In this document: one piece after another, positions 7,908 through 16,153 of the stretch | How positions within the stretch are numbered: the stretch's first letter is position 1 | Layout of the letters: each line of letters opens with the position of its first letter | From: Paraburkholderia fungorum | GTDB taxonomy: Bacteria > Pseudomonadota > Gammaproteobacteria > Burkholderiales > Burkholderiaceae | Direction of reading: 5' to 3' | Assembly (NCBI RefSeq): GCF_003610895.1 | Contig: NZ_MCAS01000041.1 | Coordinates: 1-62,154 of the forward strand | Length of the DNA: 62,154 nucleotides | Program-made: the position numbers and the translations under genes | Notes under the pieces: model-generated | Database searches by the model: none | What the model saw: only the letters and a program-made list of their open reading frames with translations | What the model was told of the DNA's origin: nothing

Positions 7908-8588
7908 TTACTGAGCCGGCGTATTGATCTGCTTCTTCAACGCTTCGAGACGATCTTCAACGGACGGGCCGCGGTTCAGATCCGCGAGCTTGTCGTCAAG
8001 CGCCTTGCCGCTCTTCACATCGGCCGAATTCAGGCGCGCGTCCGAACGGGCATTCGACAACGCAACCTTGTCTTCCAGCTTCTGGAAATCTTCAGACAGA
8101 TTCTTGCCGCCGATACCGCCCAACGCGGTGGCTGCCACATCTTTAGCCTGAGCGATCTGCTGCTTGGCTTGCAGAATGTTCGAGCGCGCGTTCAGGTCGT
8201 TACGACGGCCACGCATGTCGTCGATCTGGCTCTTCAGTTGCGCAACCGACGGCTCCAGCGTGGTCAGTTCCTTCGCCAGCGCATCGCGTTCGGCTTCGGC
8301 CGTGGCTTGCGCGCCGAGGGCTTCGCGCGCGAGCGTTTCGTCGCCGGATTGCAGCGCGCGCTTCGCGCCGTCTTCGTACTTCTTCGCCTTGTCGGCGGCA
8401 ACGTCGCGCTTGCTTTGCTGCGTGGCGACCTGTGCCTGAATCTCGATCAGCGAGTTCTCGGCTTTAGCGATGCTGTCGTCGAGTTCGCGCACGATCTGGC
8501 GTGAATCGCGCGACGGGTCCTGTACGGAATCGGCTGCGTCGTTCAGGAGACCTTTAAGCGTGCGTGAAATGCTGTCAAAAAGCGACAT
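7908..8588 (-). CDS. PspA/IM30 (ESCRT-III-like) family protein
   Basis: 226 residues, almost wholly coiled coil with heptad Ala/Leu/Lys/Glu patterns. The N-terminal amphipathic helix MSLFDSISRTLKGLLNDAAD matches the PspA/IM30 membrane-binding pattern. The start at 8588 is chosen for its GGAGGT site; a frame 14 codons longer is open but has none. PspA relatives bind stressed inner membrane as polymers. Here the partner is the downstream TPR membrane protein. No pspB, pspC or pspF is adjacent. Confidence 0.8.
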   Translation of the reverse strand: MSLFDSISRTLKGLLNDAADSVQDPSRDSRQIVRELDDSIAKAENSLIEIQAQVATQQSKRDVAADKAKKYEDGAKRALQSGDETLAREALGAQATAEAERDALAKELTTLEPSVAQLKSQIDDMRGRRNDLNARSNILQAKQQIAQAKDVAATALGGIGGKNLSEDFQKLEDKVALSNARSDARLNSADVKSGKALDDKLADLNRGPSVEDRLEALKKQINTPAQ

Positions 8589-9018
8589 GAAAACCTCCAA
8601 AGAATGAAATCGGCGCTGAATAATTCCCACGCGCTTTAAATGCTTTCCAATGCTACTTTACGCCGCTGCGCGAGAAGCTGCGCAACGTTCGGACCGGAGT
8701 TCGGGGCGCACTCGCCGATTGCAATAGCGGTGCGGTAAATTTACGTTTTGAAACCGATTTACCCATAGCCGCAACTGTTAAAACGCGCGACCGATCATTT
8801 AGCCGCTCGCGGATATTACACCACGCACTCTCTTAAAACCGCCTTAAAGGGCGCGATGACACAAGCGCTAACTCTATGCGCGGCCGGCATCCGTGCGACG
8901 GGCGTCCGTGCGCTGAGTGTCCGCATGGCGAGTGTCGCGGATGTGAACAGGGGCGGCGTGCCGGTGGCAACGCGTCGATGTGCGGTGGGTCAGGTCGTTC
9001 GATCGTGAAATTTTCCCT
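8589..9018. other. Intergenic, no gene recognised
   Basis: 430 bp between the start of the pspA-like gene and the 3' end of the RHH-like gene. It should hold the pspA-like promoter, although no clear -35/-10 pair was picked out. Around 8886-8942 there are loose repeats of a GTCCG/GTGTCG-type phrase. No convincing coding frame. Confidence 0.5.
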
Positions 9019-9633
9019 TCAGGCGAAGCGGCCGCCTTCCGTGCTCGGATCACCTGGCGGGCCGTCTTCGTCCCGTGCGGCGCTGACGCGCGGGCGTTTG
9101 AGCACATTGCGCACCTGTGCTTCCGGATCGTCCGGCTTCGGCGCCGAGTCCGCAACGGCTGCGGCTTTGGCAGCGGTGACACGCGCCACGGCTTCGGCTG
9201 CTGCGGCGGCTTCGCGTTCCTCGGCGGTAGCGGTGAGCGCGGCCAATACACCGGCCGGCAGCAACGGCCCGGGGCTTCCACCCGCCGGGGTGCCCAGCAA
9301 TTCATCCGCATGCGATGCGGCCGCGGCGTCTGCCGGCGCGGCGGATTCGTTGCCGCGGCGGGTTGGCTGGGTTGCATCAAGCGCCGCCCGTGCGTTGCGC
9401 GTACCGTGCGCGACGCGCTGCAGCGCCGCGTCGAGCGCGTCCGGCGCGCGTGGCGCGCGCAGCCGGTCGACGATGCCGGCCGCTTTCACCTGCTCGCTGG
9501 TCGCGCCGAAGCTCAATACCGCGCGCCGCATCAGTTCGCTGACGCTAATGCCCAGGTTTTCGGCGATGGCGGCGATCGCGCGTTTCTGGGCGGGCGAGAC
9601 AAATACGACGATGCGTTCGCTGGGCTTGTTCAT
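9019..9633 (-). CDS. Ribbon-helix-helix-like small DNA-binding protein (hypothetical)
   Basis: 204 residues from the chosen start MNKPSERIVVFVSPAQKRAI. Residues 1-45 look like an RHH/Arc-type domain: a beta strand with alternating residues (RIVVFVS), then AIAAIAENLGISVSELMRRA. The remainder is Ala/Pro-rich, low complexity and probably disordered. A longer frame to 9786 exists, but its extra 51 residues look non-conserved. Convergent or divergent partners give no clue to target. Inference only: a DNA-binding or toxin-antitoxin-like regulator. No toxin gene is adjacent. Confidence 0.6.
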   Translation of the reverse strand: MNKPSERIVVFVSPAQKRAIAAIAENLGISVSELMRRAVLSFGATSEQVKAAGIVDRLRAPRAPDALDAALQRVAHGTRNARAALDATQPTRRGNESAAPADAAAASHADELLGTPAGGSPGPLLPAGVLAALTATAEEREAAAAAEAVARVTAAKAAAVADSAPKPDDPEAQVRNVLKRPRVSAARDEDGPPGDPSTEGGRFA

Positions 9634-10107
9634 GGTCGGCTCGCATACTTGTTGGCATTGGCGATTCAAAGCGTGTGTCGGGCGTACGCCGGCGCGCGCA
9701 TCGGTGACGACCCGCGCGCCGAGTCCATCATATGACGAGTTGCACCGATGCGGAACGGGCGCGACATGAAAATCCCGTGACATCAACGAGTTGTAGCGTT
9801 TCCGGCGGGCTTGTCCACAGGCCTTTCAACAATTTCTGTTGATAACCCCGGCGGCCTGCGCCGAACCCGTGTCCGCGCGCTTCTCCGGCTGCCGCGATCT
9901 ACCGCCGTGACGCCGCGCGAAGGGAATTCTTACAAAAAAACTGTCTTGGACCGCAGCTGATTTCTTTAAAATGCGCTGTTACGTTGCGCCGAACGATGTC
10001 CTGGGCGTGCCGTGCGGCCGCCCGGGGGCATAGGGCCGCGCGGTGTTTTGCGCCTCATGCGCGCCTCATGCAGCAAGGCGTTCGGTTACGCGCCCACTAT
10101 TCCAGTC
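9634..10107. other. Intergenic upstream of mrcA
   Basis: 474 bp between divergent genes. It contains the 35-bp DnaA-box-like element at 9811-9845 and an A-run near 9932. In-frame codons run upstream of the chosen mrcA start to 10012 but look non-coding. Promoters for both flanking genes should be here; none was confidently identified. Confidence 0.5.
9811..9845. repeat. 35-bp DnaA-box-like element, copy 1
   Basis: The ends are TTGTCCACA (one mismatch from the DnaA box TTATCCACA) and TGTTGATAA, with an internal TCAACA. Total length is 35 bp, the same as the three copies at 14251, 14404 and 14570. Confidence 0.6.
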
Positions 10108-12603
10108 ATGCCAATCATCAAACGACCGCATTCTTCAAATTCTCCGGCTGGTGAAGACCGGGACGCCTACCACCGCACGCCAGGACGCAACGCTGCTTCG
10201 CGCGACGCCGAAGCTGGCCGGCGCTCGATCGGCGCGACCATCGTCATCTGGTTTGTCGGCCTGCTGGCGACCATCGCCGTGGTGGGCGCGCTGATCGTCG
10301 GTTACGCGCTCGTCGTGATGGGGCCGCAGCTCCCCTCGCTCGACGCGCTGACGGACTACCGTCCGAAAGTGCCGTTGCGGGTCTACACCGCGGACCACGT
10401 GCTGATCGGCGAGTTCGGCGAGGAGCGGCGCAGCATCGTGCGCTTCCAGGACATTCCCGACCAGATGAAGAAAGCCGTGCTCGCGATCGAAGACTATCGC
10501 TTCTATGAGCACGGCGGCGTCGACTTCGTCGGCATTCTGCGCGCGGGCATTTCCGACATCACGCATGGCGGCGCCTCGCAGGGGGCGAGCACGATCACGA
10601 TGCAGGTCGCGCGCAATTTCTTTCTCTCGAGCGAGAAGACCTATACACGCAAGATCTACGAAATGATGCTGGCGTACAAGATCGAGCGCGCAATGACCAA
10701 GGACCAGATCCTTGAGGTCTACATGAACCAGATTTATCTGGGTGAGCGCTCCTACGGTTTTGCCGCGGCCGCGCGCGTGTATTTCGGCAAGGATCTGAAA
10801 GACATTACGCTGGCCGAAGCCGCGATGCTGGCGGGTTTGCCGAAAGCGCCGTCCGCGTATAACCCGGTGGTCAATCCGAAACGCGCGAAGATTCGTCAGG
10901 AATACATTCTGAAGCGCATGCTCGAGCTGAAATACATCAGCCAGGACCAGTACGATCAGGCGGTCAAGGAAGAAATTCACACCCGCAATCCTGGCAACGA
11001 ATACAGCGTGCATGCTGAGTACATCGCCGAAATGGTTCGCCAGATGATGTACGCGCAGTACAAGGACGAAACGTATACGCGTGGCCTGAACGTCACCACG
11101 ACGATCGATTCCGCCGACCAGGACGCCGCCTATCGCGCCGTGCGCAAGGGCGTGATGGATTACGAGCGGCGCCACGGCTATCGTGGACCGGAAGGTTTCG
11201 TGCAATTGCCGGCGCCGGGCGACGACCGCGATCAGACGATCGACGACGCGCTCACCGATCACCCCGACAACGGCGAAATCATCGCAGCGGTCGTGACGGA
11301 TGCCAATCCGAAGCAGGTGAAGGCGCAACTGGTCGACGGCACTGAAGTGACCATCAGCGGCGACGGCCTGCGCTTTGCAGCCGGCGGCCTTTCCGCACGC
11401 GCGACGGCTGCCACGAAGATCCGGCCGGGCTCGATCGTGCGCCTCGTCGCCGACGACAAGGGCAACTGGCAAATCACCCAGCTTCCGCAAGTGGAGGGCG
11501 CGCTGGTTTCGCTCACGCCGCAGGACGGTGCAATTCGCGCGCTGGTGGGCGGCTTCGACTTCAACAAGAACAAGTTCAACCACGTCACGCAGGCGTGGCG
11601 CCAGCCGGGTTCGAGCTTCAAGCCGTTCATCTATTCGGCGGCGCTCGACAAGGGGCTTGGACCGGCCACCATCATCAACGACGCGCCGCTGTACTTCCCG
11701 CCGAGCACACCGGGCGGTGACGCGTGGGAGCCGAAGGACGACGACCAGCCGGATGGTCCGATGCCGCTTCGCCTCGCGCTGGAGAAGTCGAAGAACCTGG
11801 TGTCGATCCGCATCCTGTCGTTCATCGGCACCAAGTACGCGCAGGATTTCGTCACGCAGCGTTTTGGTTTCGACGCCGACAAGACCCCGCCGTATCTGCC
11901 GATGGCGCTCGGCGCGGGCCTCGTTACGCCGCTGCAGTCGGCGGGTGCCTACTCGGTGTTCGCAAACGGCGGCTATCGCATCAATCCGTATCTGATCAGC
12001 GAAGTGACGGATGCGCGCGGCGAGCCGCTCTCGAAAGCGCAGCCGCTGACCGCCGGCCGCGATGCGCCGCGCACGCTCGAGCCGCGTAACGCGTACATCA
12101 TGAACAGCCTGCTGCATTCGGTGGCCACGGCCGGCACGGGTGCGGGCACCAACGTGCTGCATCGTTCGGACTTGCAGGGCAAGACAGGTACGACCAACGA
12201 CGCGAAGGACGGCTGGTTCGCCGGTTACCAGCAATCGCTGGTGGCGGTGGCGTGGATGGGTTACGACCAGCCGAAGAGCCTTGGCAGCCGCGAGTTCGGT
12301 GCGCAGCTCGCGTTGCCGATCTGGGTCGAGTACATGCAGCGCGCGCTGCGCGGTGTGCCGCAAGGCGAGCCGGCTCAGCCGGACGGCGTGACCTCGGTCG
12401 ACGGCGAGTTGTTCTATACGGACATGACGCCGGGCAACGGGTTTGTGGCGAGTATCGGTCTCGATTCGGCGAATCCGACCGCGGGCGCGAGCGACGCGGT
12501 CGGCGGCGTCGGGCCGGCGGGTATGACACCGCCGGCGGTGCCGAGCGTCTCGTCGAATGAGAAAAAGCAGATCATGGATTTGTTCGAGACCAACAAACCT
12601 TGA
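10108..12603 (+). CDS. mrcA: Penicillin-binding protein 1A (bifunctional peptidoglycan synthase)
   Basis: 831 residues from the chosen start MPIIKRPHSSNSP. Cytoplasmic tail, then a membrane anchor at about 45-70. Glycosyltransferase family 51 domain with catalytic Glu128 in A-I-E-D-Y-R-F-Y-E-H-G and the motif GASTITMQVARNFFL. Transpeptidase domain with SSFK (Ser502, Lys505), SKN and KTG (Lys692). It polymerises and cross-links peptidoglycan in the periplasm. A Pro/Gly-rich tail follows the catalytic domain. In-frame codons upstream to 10012 exist but lack family similarity. A 9-bp hairpin follows the stop. Confidence 0.95.
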   Translation: MPIIKRPHSSNSPAGEDRDAYHRTPGRNAASRDAEAGRRSIGATIVIWFVGLLATIAVVGALIVGYALVVMGPQLPSLDALTDYRPKVPLRVYTADHVLIGEFGEERRSIVRFQDIPDQMKKAVLAIEDYRFYEHGGVDFVGILRAGISDITHGGASQGASTITMQVARNFFLSSEKTYTRKIYEMMLAYKIERAMTKDQILEVYMNQIYLGERSYGFAAAARVYFGKDLKDITLAEAAMLAGLPKAPSAYNPVVNPKRAKIRQEYILKRMLELKYISQDQYDQAVKEEIHTRNPGNEYSVHAEYIAEMVRQMMYAQYKDETYTRGLNVTTTIDSADQDAAYRAVRKGVMDYERRHGYRGPEGFVQLPAPGDDRDQTIDDALTDHPDNGEIIAAVVTDANPKQVKAQLVDGTEVTISGDGLRFAAGGLSARATAATKIRPGSIVRLVADDKGNWQITQLPQVEGALVSLTPQDGAIRALVGGFDFNKNKFNHVTQAWRQPGSSFKPFIYSAALDKGLGPATIINDAPLYFPPSTPGGDAWEPKDDDQPDGPMPLRLALEKSKNLVSIRILSFIGTKYAQDFVTQRFGFDADKTPPYLPMALGAGLVTPLQSAGAYSVFANGGYRINPYLISEVTDARGEPLSKAQPLTAGRDAPRTLEPRNAYIMNSLLHSVATAGTGAGTNVLHRSDLQGKTGTTNDAKDGWFAGYQQSLVAVAWMGYDQPKSLGSREFGAQLALPIWVEYMQRALRGVPQGEPAQPDGVTSVDGELFYTDMTPGNGFVASIGLDSANPTAGASDAVGGVGPAGMTPPAVPSVSSNEKKQIMDLFETNKP

Positions 12604-12614
12604 TATTTCCCAGT

Positions 12615-12638
12615 CTCCGAAGGGGACGTCCTTCGGAG
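12615..12638 (+). terminator. Hairpin after mrcA
   Basis: CTCCGAAGG (12615-12623) pairs perfectly with CCTTCGGAG (12630-12638), 12 bp after the stop. No T-tract follows, so it may stabilise the mRNA or act with Rho. The rest of 12639-13031 shows no supported gene. Confidence 0.5.
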
Positions 12639-13031
12639 GGCGCTTAAGGGGGTGGCGGACGTGTGCGGCTTACCGGGAGCCGCACGCGCAAGTTTTAGAA
12701 AGGATGGCGAAATTGTGGCTCTGCGCTGCCCGGCGCGGATCCAGGGCGCTATTCGGGTGAACCCCGCCCGCAGATTTTGTTCCCACCCCTGCGCAGTGTG
12801 TTTTAATCACGCCTGCGAATGTTTTCAGACTGGCCCTATACGGACGCCCGATTCCGAAGCGGTTTCGGCCTCCAGCACTGCTGCGTCTAGCCGCGAGTGG
12901 GGCGTCCGCCCTCGAAAGTCGCGCCGCACCAGACCCGTTTGACGCGCGCACATGCCACTTCGCCCGTGGGCAGCCGTCAGGTTGCAGCGGCCGGTGTGTT
13001 TATCACTCTGCATCCACCGGGCTGTTGCCTC

Positions 13032-13910
13032 TTGAAAAGTCGAATACTCATCTTCCTGATGACAGGTCTGCTGCGTGCGTTCGCTCTCCTGCCATACGGC
13101 ATTGTCGCGCGTATCGGCACGGGCATCGGTGCATTGCTGTACCGGATTCCGAGCGCACGCCGGCGCGTTGTGCACACCAATCTGAGGCTGTGTTTCCCCG
13201 ACATGAGCGACGAGGCGCGTGAACGCCTCGCGCGCGCGCATTTCTGTCATGTCATCCGTAGTTATGTCGAACGCGGCCCGCAGTGGTTCGGTAATGCGCG
13301 GTCGCTGGCGCGCCTTGTCGAAGTGGAGAGCGCGATCGACCTCACCGACATGCAAGGGAAGCCGACGATTTTTGTCGGTTTCCATTTTGTCGGTATCGAG
13401 GCGGGCTGCATGATGTATTCGACGCGGCATCCGGTTGCGTCGCTGTATACCCCGATGTCGAATCTGCTGCTTGACGCGATGGCCAAGCGCCAGCGTGGGC
13501 GCTTCGGCACGGAGATGATTCCGCGTAGCGATAGTGTGCGGCGCGCCTTGCGTGTGCTACGCGAGGGCAAGCCGGTGATGCTGGCTGCCGATATGGATTT
13601 TGGGTTGCGGGATTCAGTGTTTGTGCCGTTTTTTGGCGTGCCGGCTTGTACGCTGACTTCGGTGTCGCGGATGGCGCGGGCGGGGAATGCGCGGGTGGTG
13701 CCGTTTGTGACTGAGGTTTTGCCGGGGTATCGTGGGTATAAGCTCACTATCTTTGATGCGTTAAGTGATTTTCCTTCGGATGATGTTTCGGTTGACGCCC
13801 GGCGGATTACGGAGTTTCTGGAAACGCAAGTGCGACGGATTCCTGATCAATATTATTGGGTGCATAAGAGGTTTAAGAATCGGCCTGTTGGGGAGGCTGG
13901 GGTTTATTAG
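13032..13910 (+). CDS. Lysophospholipid / lipid A acyltransferase (LpxL/HtrB family)
   Basis: About 292 residues. Membrane anchor near the N-terminus (ILIFLMTGLLRAFALLPYGI). The HX4E catalytic motif is H118-F-V-G-I-E123. Later family blocks are also present (MLAADMDFG, then DSVFVPFFG). It transfers an acyl chain to a lipid A precursor or related lipid at the inner membrane. The start is uncertain: TTG at 13032 keeps the usual N-terminal helix, ATG at 13059 would cut into it, and the frame is open back to 12897. From about 13600 the coding strand becomes markedly G/T-rich up to the repeat that follows. Confidence 0.82.
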   Translation: MKSRILIFLMTGLLRAFALLPYGIVARIGTGIGALLYRIPSARRRVVHTNLRLCFPDMSDEARERLARAHFCHVIRSYVERGPQWFGNARSLARLVEVESAIDLTDMQGKPTIFVGFHFVGIEAGCMMYSTRHPVASLYTPMSNLLLDAMAKRQRGRFGTEMIPRSDSVRRALRVLREGKPVMLAADMDFGLRDSVFVPFFGVPACTLTSVSRMARAGNARVVPFVTEVLPGYRGYKLTIFDALSDFPSDDVSVDARRITEFLETQVRRIPDQYYWVHKRFKNRPVGEAGVY

Positions 13911-13984
13911 CGGTTTTTTTTTGTTGTTGGCCTTTCCTTGAATTGTTAGTGGTCTATTAGCGTTGCCCCTGTGCGGGGCGGCAC
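13911..13984 (+). repeat. GC-palindrome extragenic repeat
   Basis: T-run, then GGCCTTTCCTTGAATTG, GGTCTATTAG and GTTGCCCCTGTGCGGGGCGG ending in CAC. This is the same element as at 1239 (inverted) and 60761/60839. It starts directly at the stop of the acyltransferase gene and may work as a terminator, since the GCCCC/GGGGC arms form a stem. Confidence 0.8.
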
Positions 13985-14215
13985 TTACTTTCTTTGCCGC
14001 CGCAAAGAAAGATAAGCAAAGAAAGCGGCTCACCCCGCTAGCTCATAAGCGGGTCCCCCGCGCAGCCACGGTAGTGGTGCACCTGGAATCTGTGTTCTCG
14101 CACACTCCGCGTTAGTGACAAGGGCGTCATTCTTCCGGCGGCGCTGCGCGCGCCGAACGGTACTTCACCTCGCGGCGCGTGGGTGGGCTACCGAAATGTC
14201 TACCCCCCATTTCGT
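13985..14215. repeat. Extended intergenic repeat with CTTTCTTTGC hairpin
   Basis: CTTTCTTTGC (13988-13997) and GCAAAGAAAG (14002-14011) are perfect 10-bp arms around CGCC. A GCAAAGAAAGCGGC phrase and other GC-rich palindromic pieces follow. From memory, this composition is recurrent in Burkholderiaceae intergenic regions. No coding frame is convincing in 13985-14634. Confidence 0.5.
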
Positions 14216-14250
14216 TGCGCACTCAAGTACTTACGCCGGATGTCCAGGTG

Positions 14251-14285
14251 TTATCAACAAGCCTCTCCACAAAATCTGTGGATAA
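14251..14285. repeat. 35-bp DnaA-box-like element, copy 2
   Basis: TTATCAACA at the left end, internal TCCACA, and TGTGGATAA at the right end. The right end is a perfect DnaA box on the minus strand. Confidence 0.7.
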
Positions 14286-14403
14286 GGCCTCCCTTCACCA
14301 AACCCCCTTCCTTGTTATTCTTGCGGGCGATCGACGCTGCCTCGGTCCATGTCGTGCGTAATAAAGCGATTTGCATCAAGTAGTTAAAGGCGTAGCCCCG
14401 TAG

Positions 14404-14438
14404 TTATCAACAACCCTCTCCACATAAACTGGGGATAA
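14404..14438. repeat. 35-bp DnaA-box-like element, copy 3
   Basis: TTATCAACA, internal TCCACA, and TGGGGATAA, with the same 35-bp length and spacing as copy 2. Confidence 0.7.
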
Positions 14439-14569
14439 CGTTGCAGCTTGTTGAGGCCTCCCAACGGCCTTCGGCATCAACACGCTGCTTGTTCAGCACC
14501 CCCTGGTTCATTCCGCACCGCAAACAGAAAACCCCGCGCGCTCAACGGGTTAGCCCGCTTGTCAGAACG

Positions 14570-14604
14570 TTGTCAACAGCCTCATCAACATAAACTGGGG
14601 ATAA
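14570..14604. repeat. 35-bp DnaA-box-like element, copy 4
   Basis: TTGTCAACA, internal TCAACA, and TGGGGATAA, again 35 bp. It ends 31 bp from the 3' end of the efflux outer-membrane gene. Confidence 0.65.
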
Positions 14605-14634
14605 ATCCGCCGCCATCCGTACGGAATCCCAGGT

Positions 14635-16149
14635 TTAGTTGGAAACGCCCCCGTTCGTTGCAGGAACCGCCGGCACCGACGCGGCAGCAGATGGCGCTGA
14701 TTCGACCGGTGGATTGCCCATCGCCTGGAATAAAGCCGCCGTGTCCGTGAGCCGCGCGCCCATGTAGCGGATCTCATCGAGCTGCGCGTTGCGGAACTGC
14801 TGCTCGCTCGAACGCGTCGATGCGATCGGTAACGCGCCTAGCCGGTAGCGTCCCGATGTTTCGTCGAAAATCCCCTGCGCGGAGCGTGCGGCAATGTTCG
14901 CGGCGTCGAGCGCTTGCGTGTCGTGCTGTAACGCTGCAAGCGTGTCAGCGACGTTCTGGAAGGCGCTCAGCACAGTCTGCTTGTACTGCGAAACCGTGGC
15001 GTCATATGTGTCGATCGCCGCGCGGCGCTGGGCGAACAGGGCGCCGCCGTGAAACAGCGGTTGCGACAACGACGCGCCAATACTCCAGATCGCTCCCGCG
15101 CCGGACAACGCGACCGGCCAGCTAAAGCCGCCTTGTCCCATCGACGCACTCAGCGAGAGACTCGGGAACATCTGCGCCGTCGCAACGCCGACATCGGCCG
15201 CCGCGGCCTTCAGCGCCGCATCCGCAGCCTGAATGTCGGGCCGGCTGCGCAGCAATTCGGATGGCACCACGACCGGTACCTGCTCAGGCACATGCAGTTG
15301 CGCAAGGTCGAGGTCGTCCGGCGCGGCGTCCGGCGTGCGGCCAAGCAGCACCGCAAGGGCATGACGGGTGGTCAGCCATTGCTGCTTCAAACCCGGCAAA
15401 CTTGCCGACAGGCTCGCCGCGCTTTGTTGCGCGCTCAACTGATCGGCGTGCGAGACCGCGCCCAATGCGTAGCGCCGTTGCGTGTCGCGTGCCTGGTCGT
15501 TGGCGAGCGTCACGAGCCGTTCGGTCGTGTCGATCTGCGCACGCAACGCCGCACTGGTGATCGCCGCCGTCACGATGTTGGCGGCCAGCGCGCGGCGCGC
15601 GGCGTCGAACTGGTAGGCCTGCACGTTCACGCGCGCGGCGAGCGCGGCATCGGCAAGGCGCGAAGCGCCGAACAGGTCGAACGTGTAGTGCGCCTGCAAT
15701 TGGCCCACGAAGACGTTGTAGAGGAACGTATTCGGCCCGGCCTCGGGGATCGCCAGCGCGCGGTTGCGGGTGGCCTGGCCGCCCAGGTCGACGGTCGGCA
15801 GCATCGAACTGCCGATTTGCGCGCGCAGTTGCTCGCGGGCGGCCGCGAGGCTCTTGTCGGTCGCGGCAAGCGTCGGGCTGTTGCGCAAGCCTTCGTCGAC
15901 GAGGGCGTTCAACCCCTCCGATTGATAGAGCTTCCACCATTCGGGCACGGGCTTCGCGCCCACCACGAATTGCTGGGTGACGCCCTTTGCGGGCACGGTT
16001 TGCGTCGGCTGCGCTTCTGCGCCGTAATGGGCCGGCTGCGGCATCGCGGGCGGCTCGCCGTTCGGGCCGAACGAGCAGGCGGCAAGGGTCAGCGCGGCGC
16101 CGCTGAGAAGCGTCACGCGCACATGTCGAGGGAATGCGAAAGTAGCCAT
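14635..16149 (-). CDS. RND efflux outer-membrane lipoprotein (NodT family)
   Basis: 504 residues. Lipoprotein signal peptide with lipobox LAAC (Cys25). Two OEP/TolC-type repeats with long helices follow, including the typical ELLRSRPDIQAAD block near the second half. It forms the trimeric outer-membrane channel of the pump. Four base pairs separate it from the upstream RND gene, so it is the third gene of the adaptor-pump-channel operon. The C-terminus is Ala/Pro-rich. Confidence 0.92.
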   Translation of the reverse strand: MATFAFPRHVRVTLLSGAALTLAACSFGPNGEPPAMPQPAHYGAEAQPTQTVPAKGVTQQFVVGAKPVPEWWKLYQSEGLNALVDEGLRNSPTLAATDKSLAAAREQLRAQIGSSMLPTVDLGGQATRNRALAIPEAGPNTFLYNVFVGQLQAHYTFDLFGASRLADAALAARVNVQAYQFDAARRALAANIVTAAITSAALRAQIDTTERLVTLANDQARDTQRRYALGAVSHADQLSAQQSAASLSASLPGLKQQWLTTRHALAVLLGRTPDAAPDDLDLAQLHVPEQVPVVVPSELLRSRPDIQAADAALKAAAADVGVATAQMFPSLSLSASMGQGGFSWPVALSGAGAIWSIGASLSQPLFHGGALFAQRRAAIDTYDATVSQYKQTVLSAFQNVADTLAALQHDTQALDAANIAARSAQGIFDETSGRYRLGALPIASTRSSEQQFRNAQLDEIRYMGARLTDTAALFQAMGNPPVESAPSAAASVPAVPATNGGVSN

Positions 16150-16153
16150 GATC

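Noticed and set aside
10135..12363. 742-codon open frame antisense to mrcA
   Set aside because: Shadow of a clear PBP1A with all catalytic motifs; it has no family features of its own.
14251..14604. Chromosomal or plasmid origin at the DnaA-box-like cluster
   Set aside because: No dnaA, dnaN, gyrB, parAB or rep gene is nearby, and the same element also occurs singly at 9811, so a dispersed repeat is more likely.
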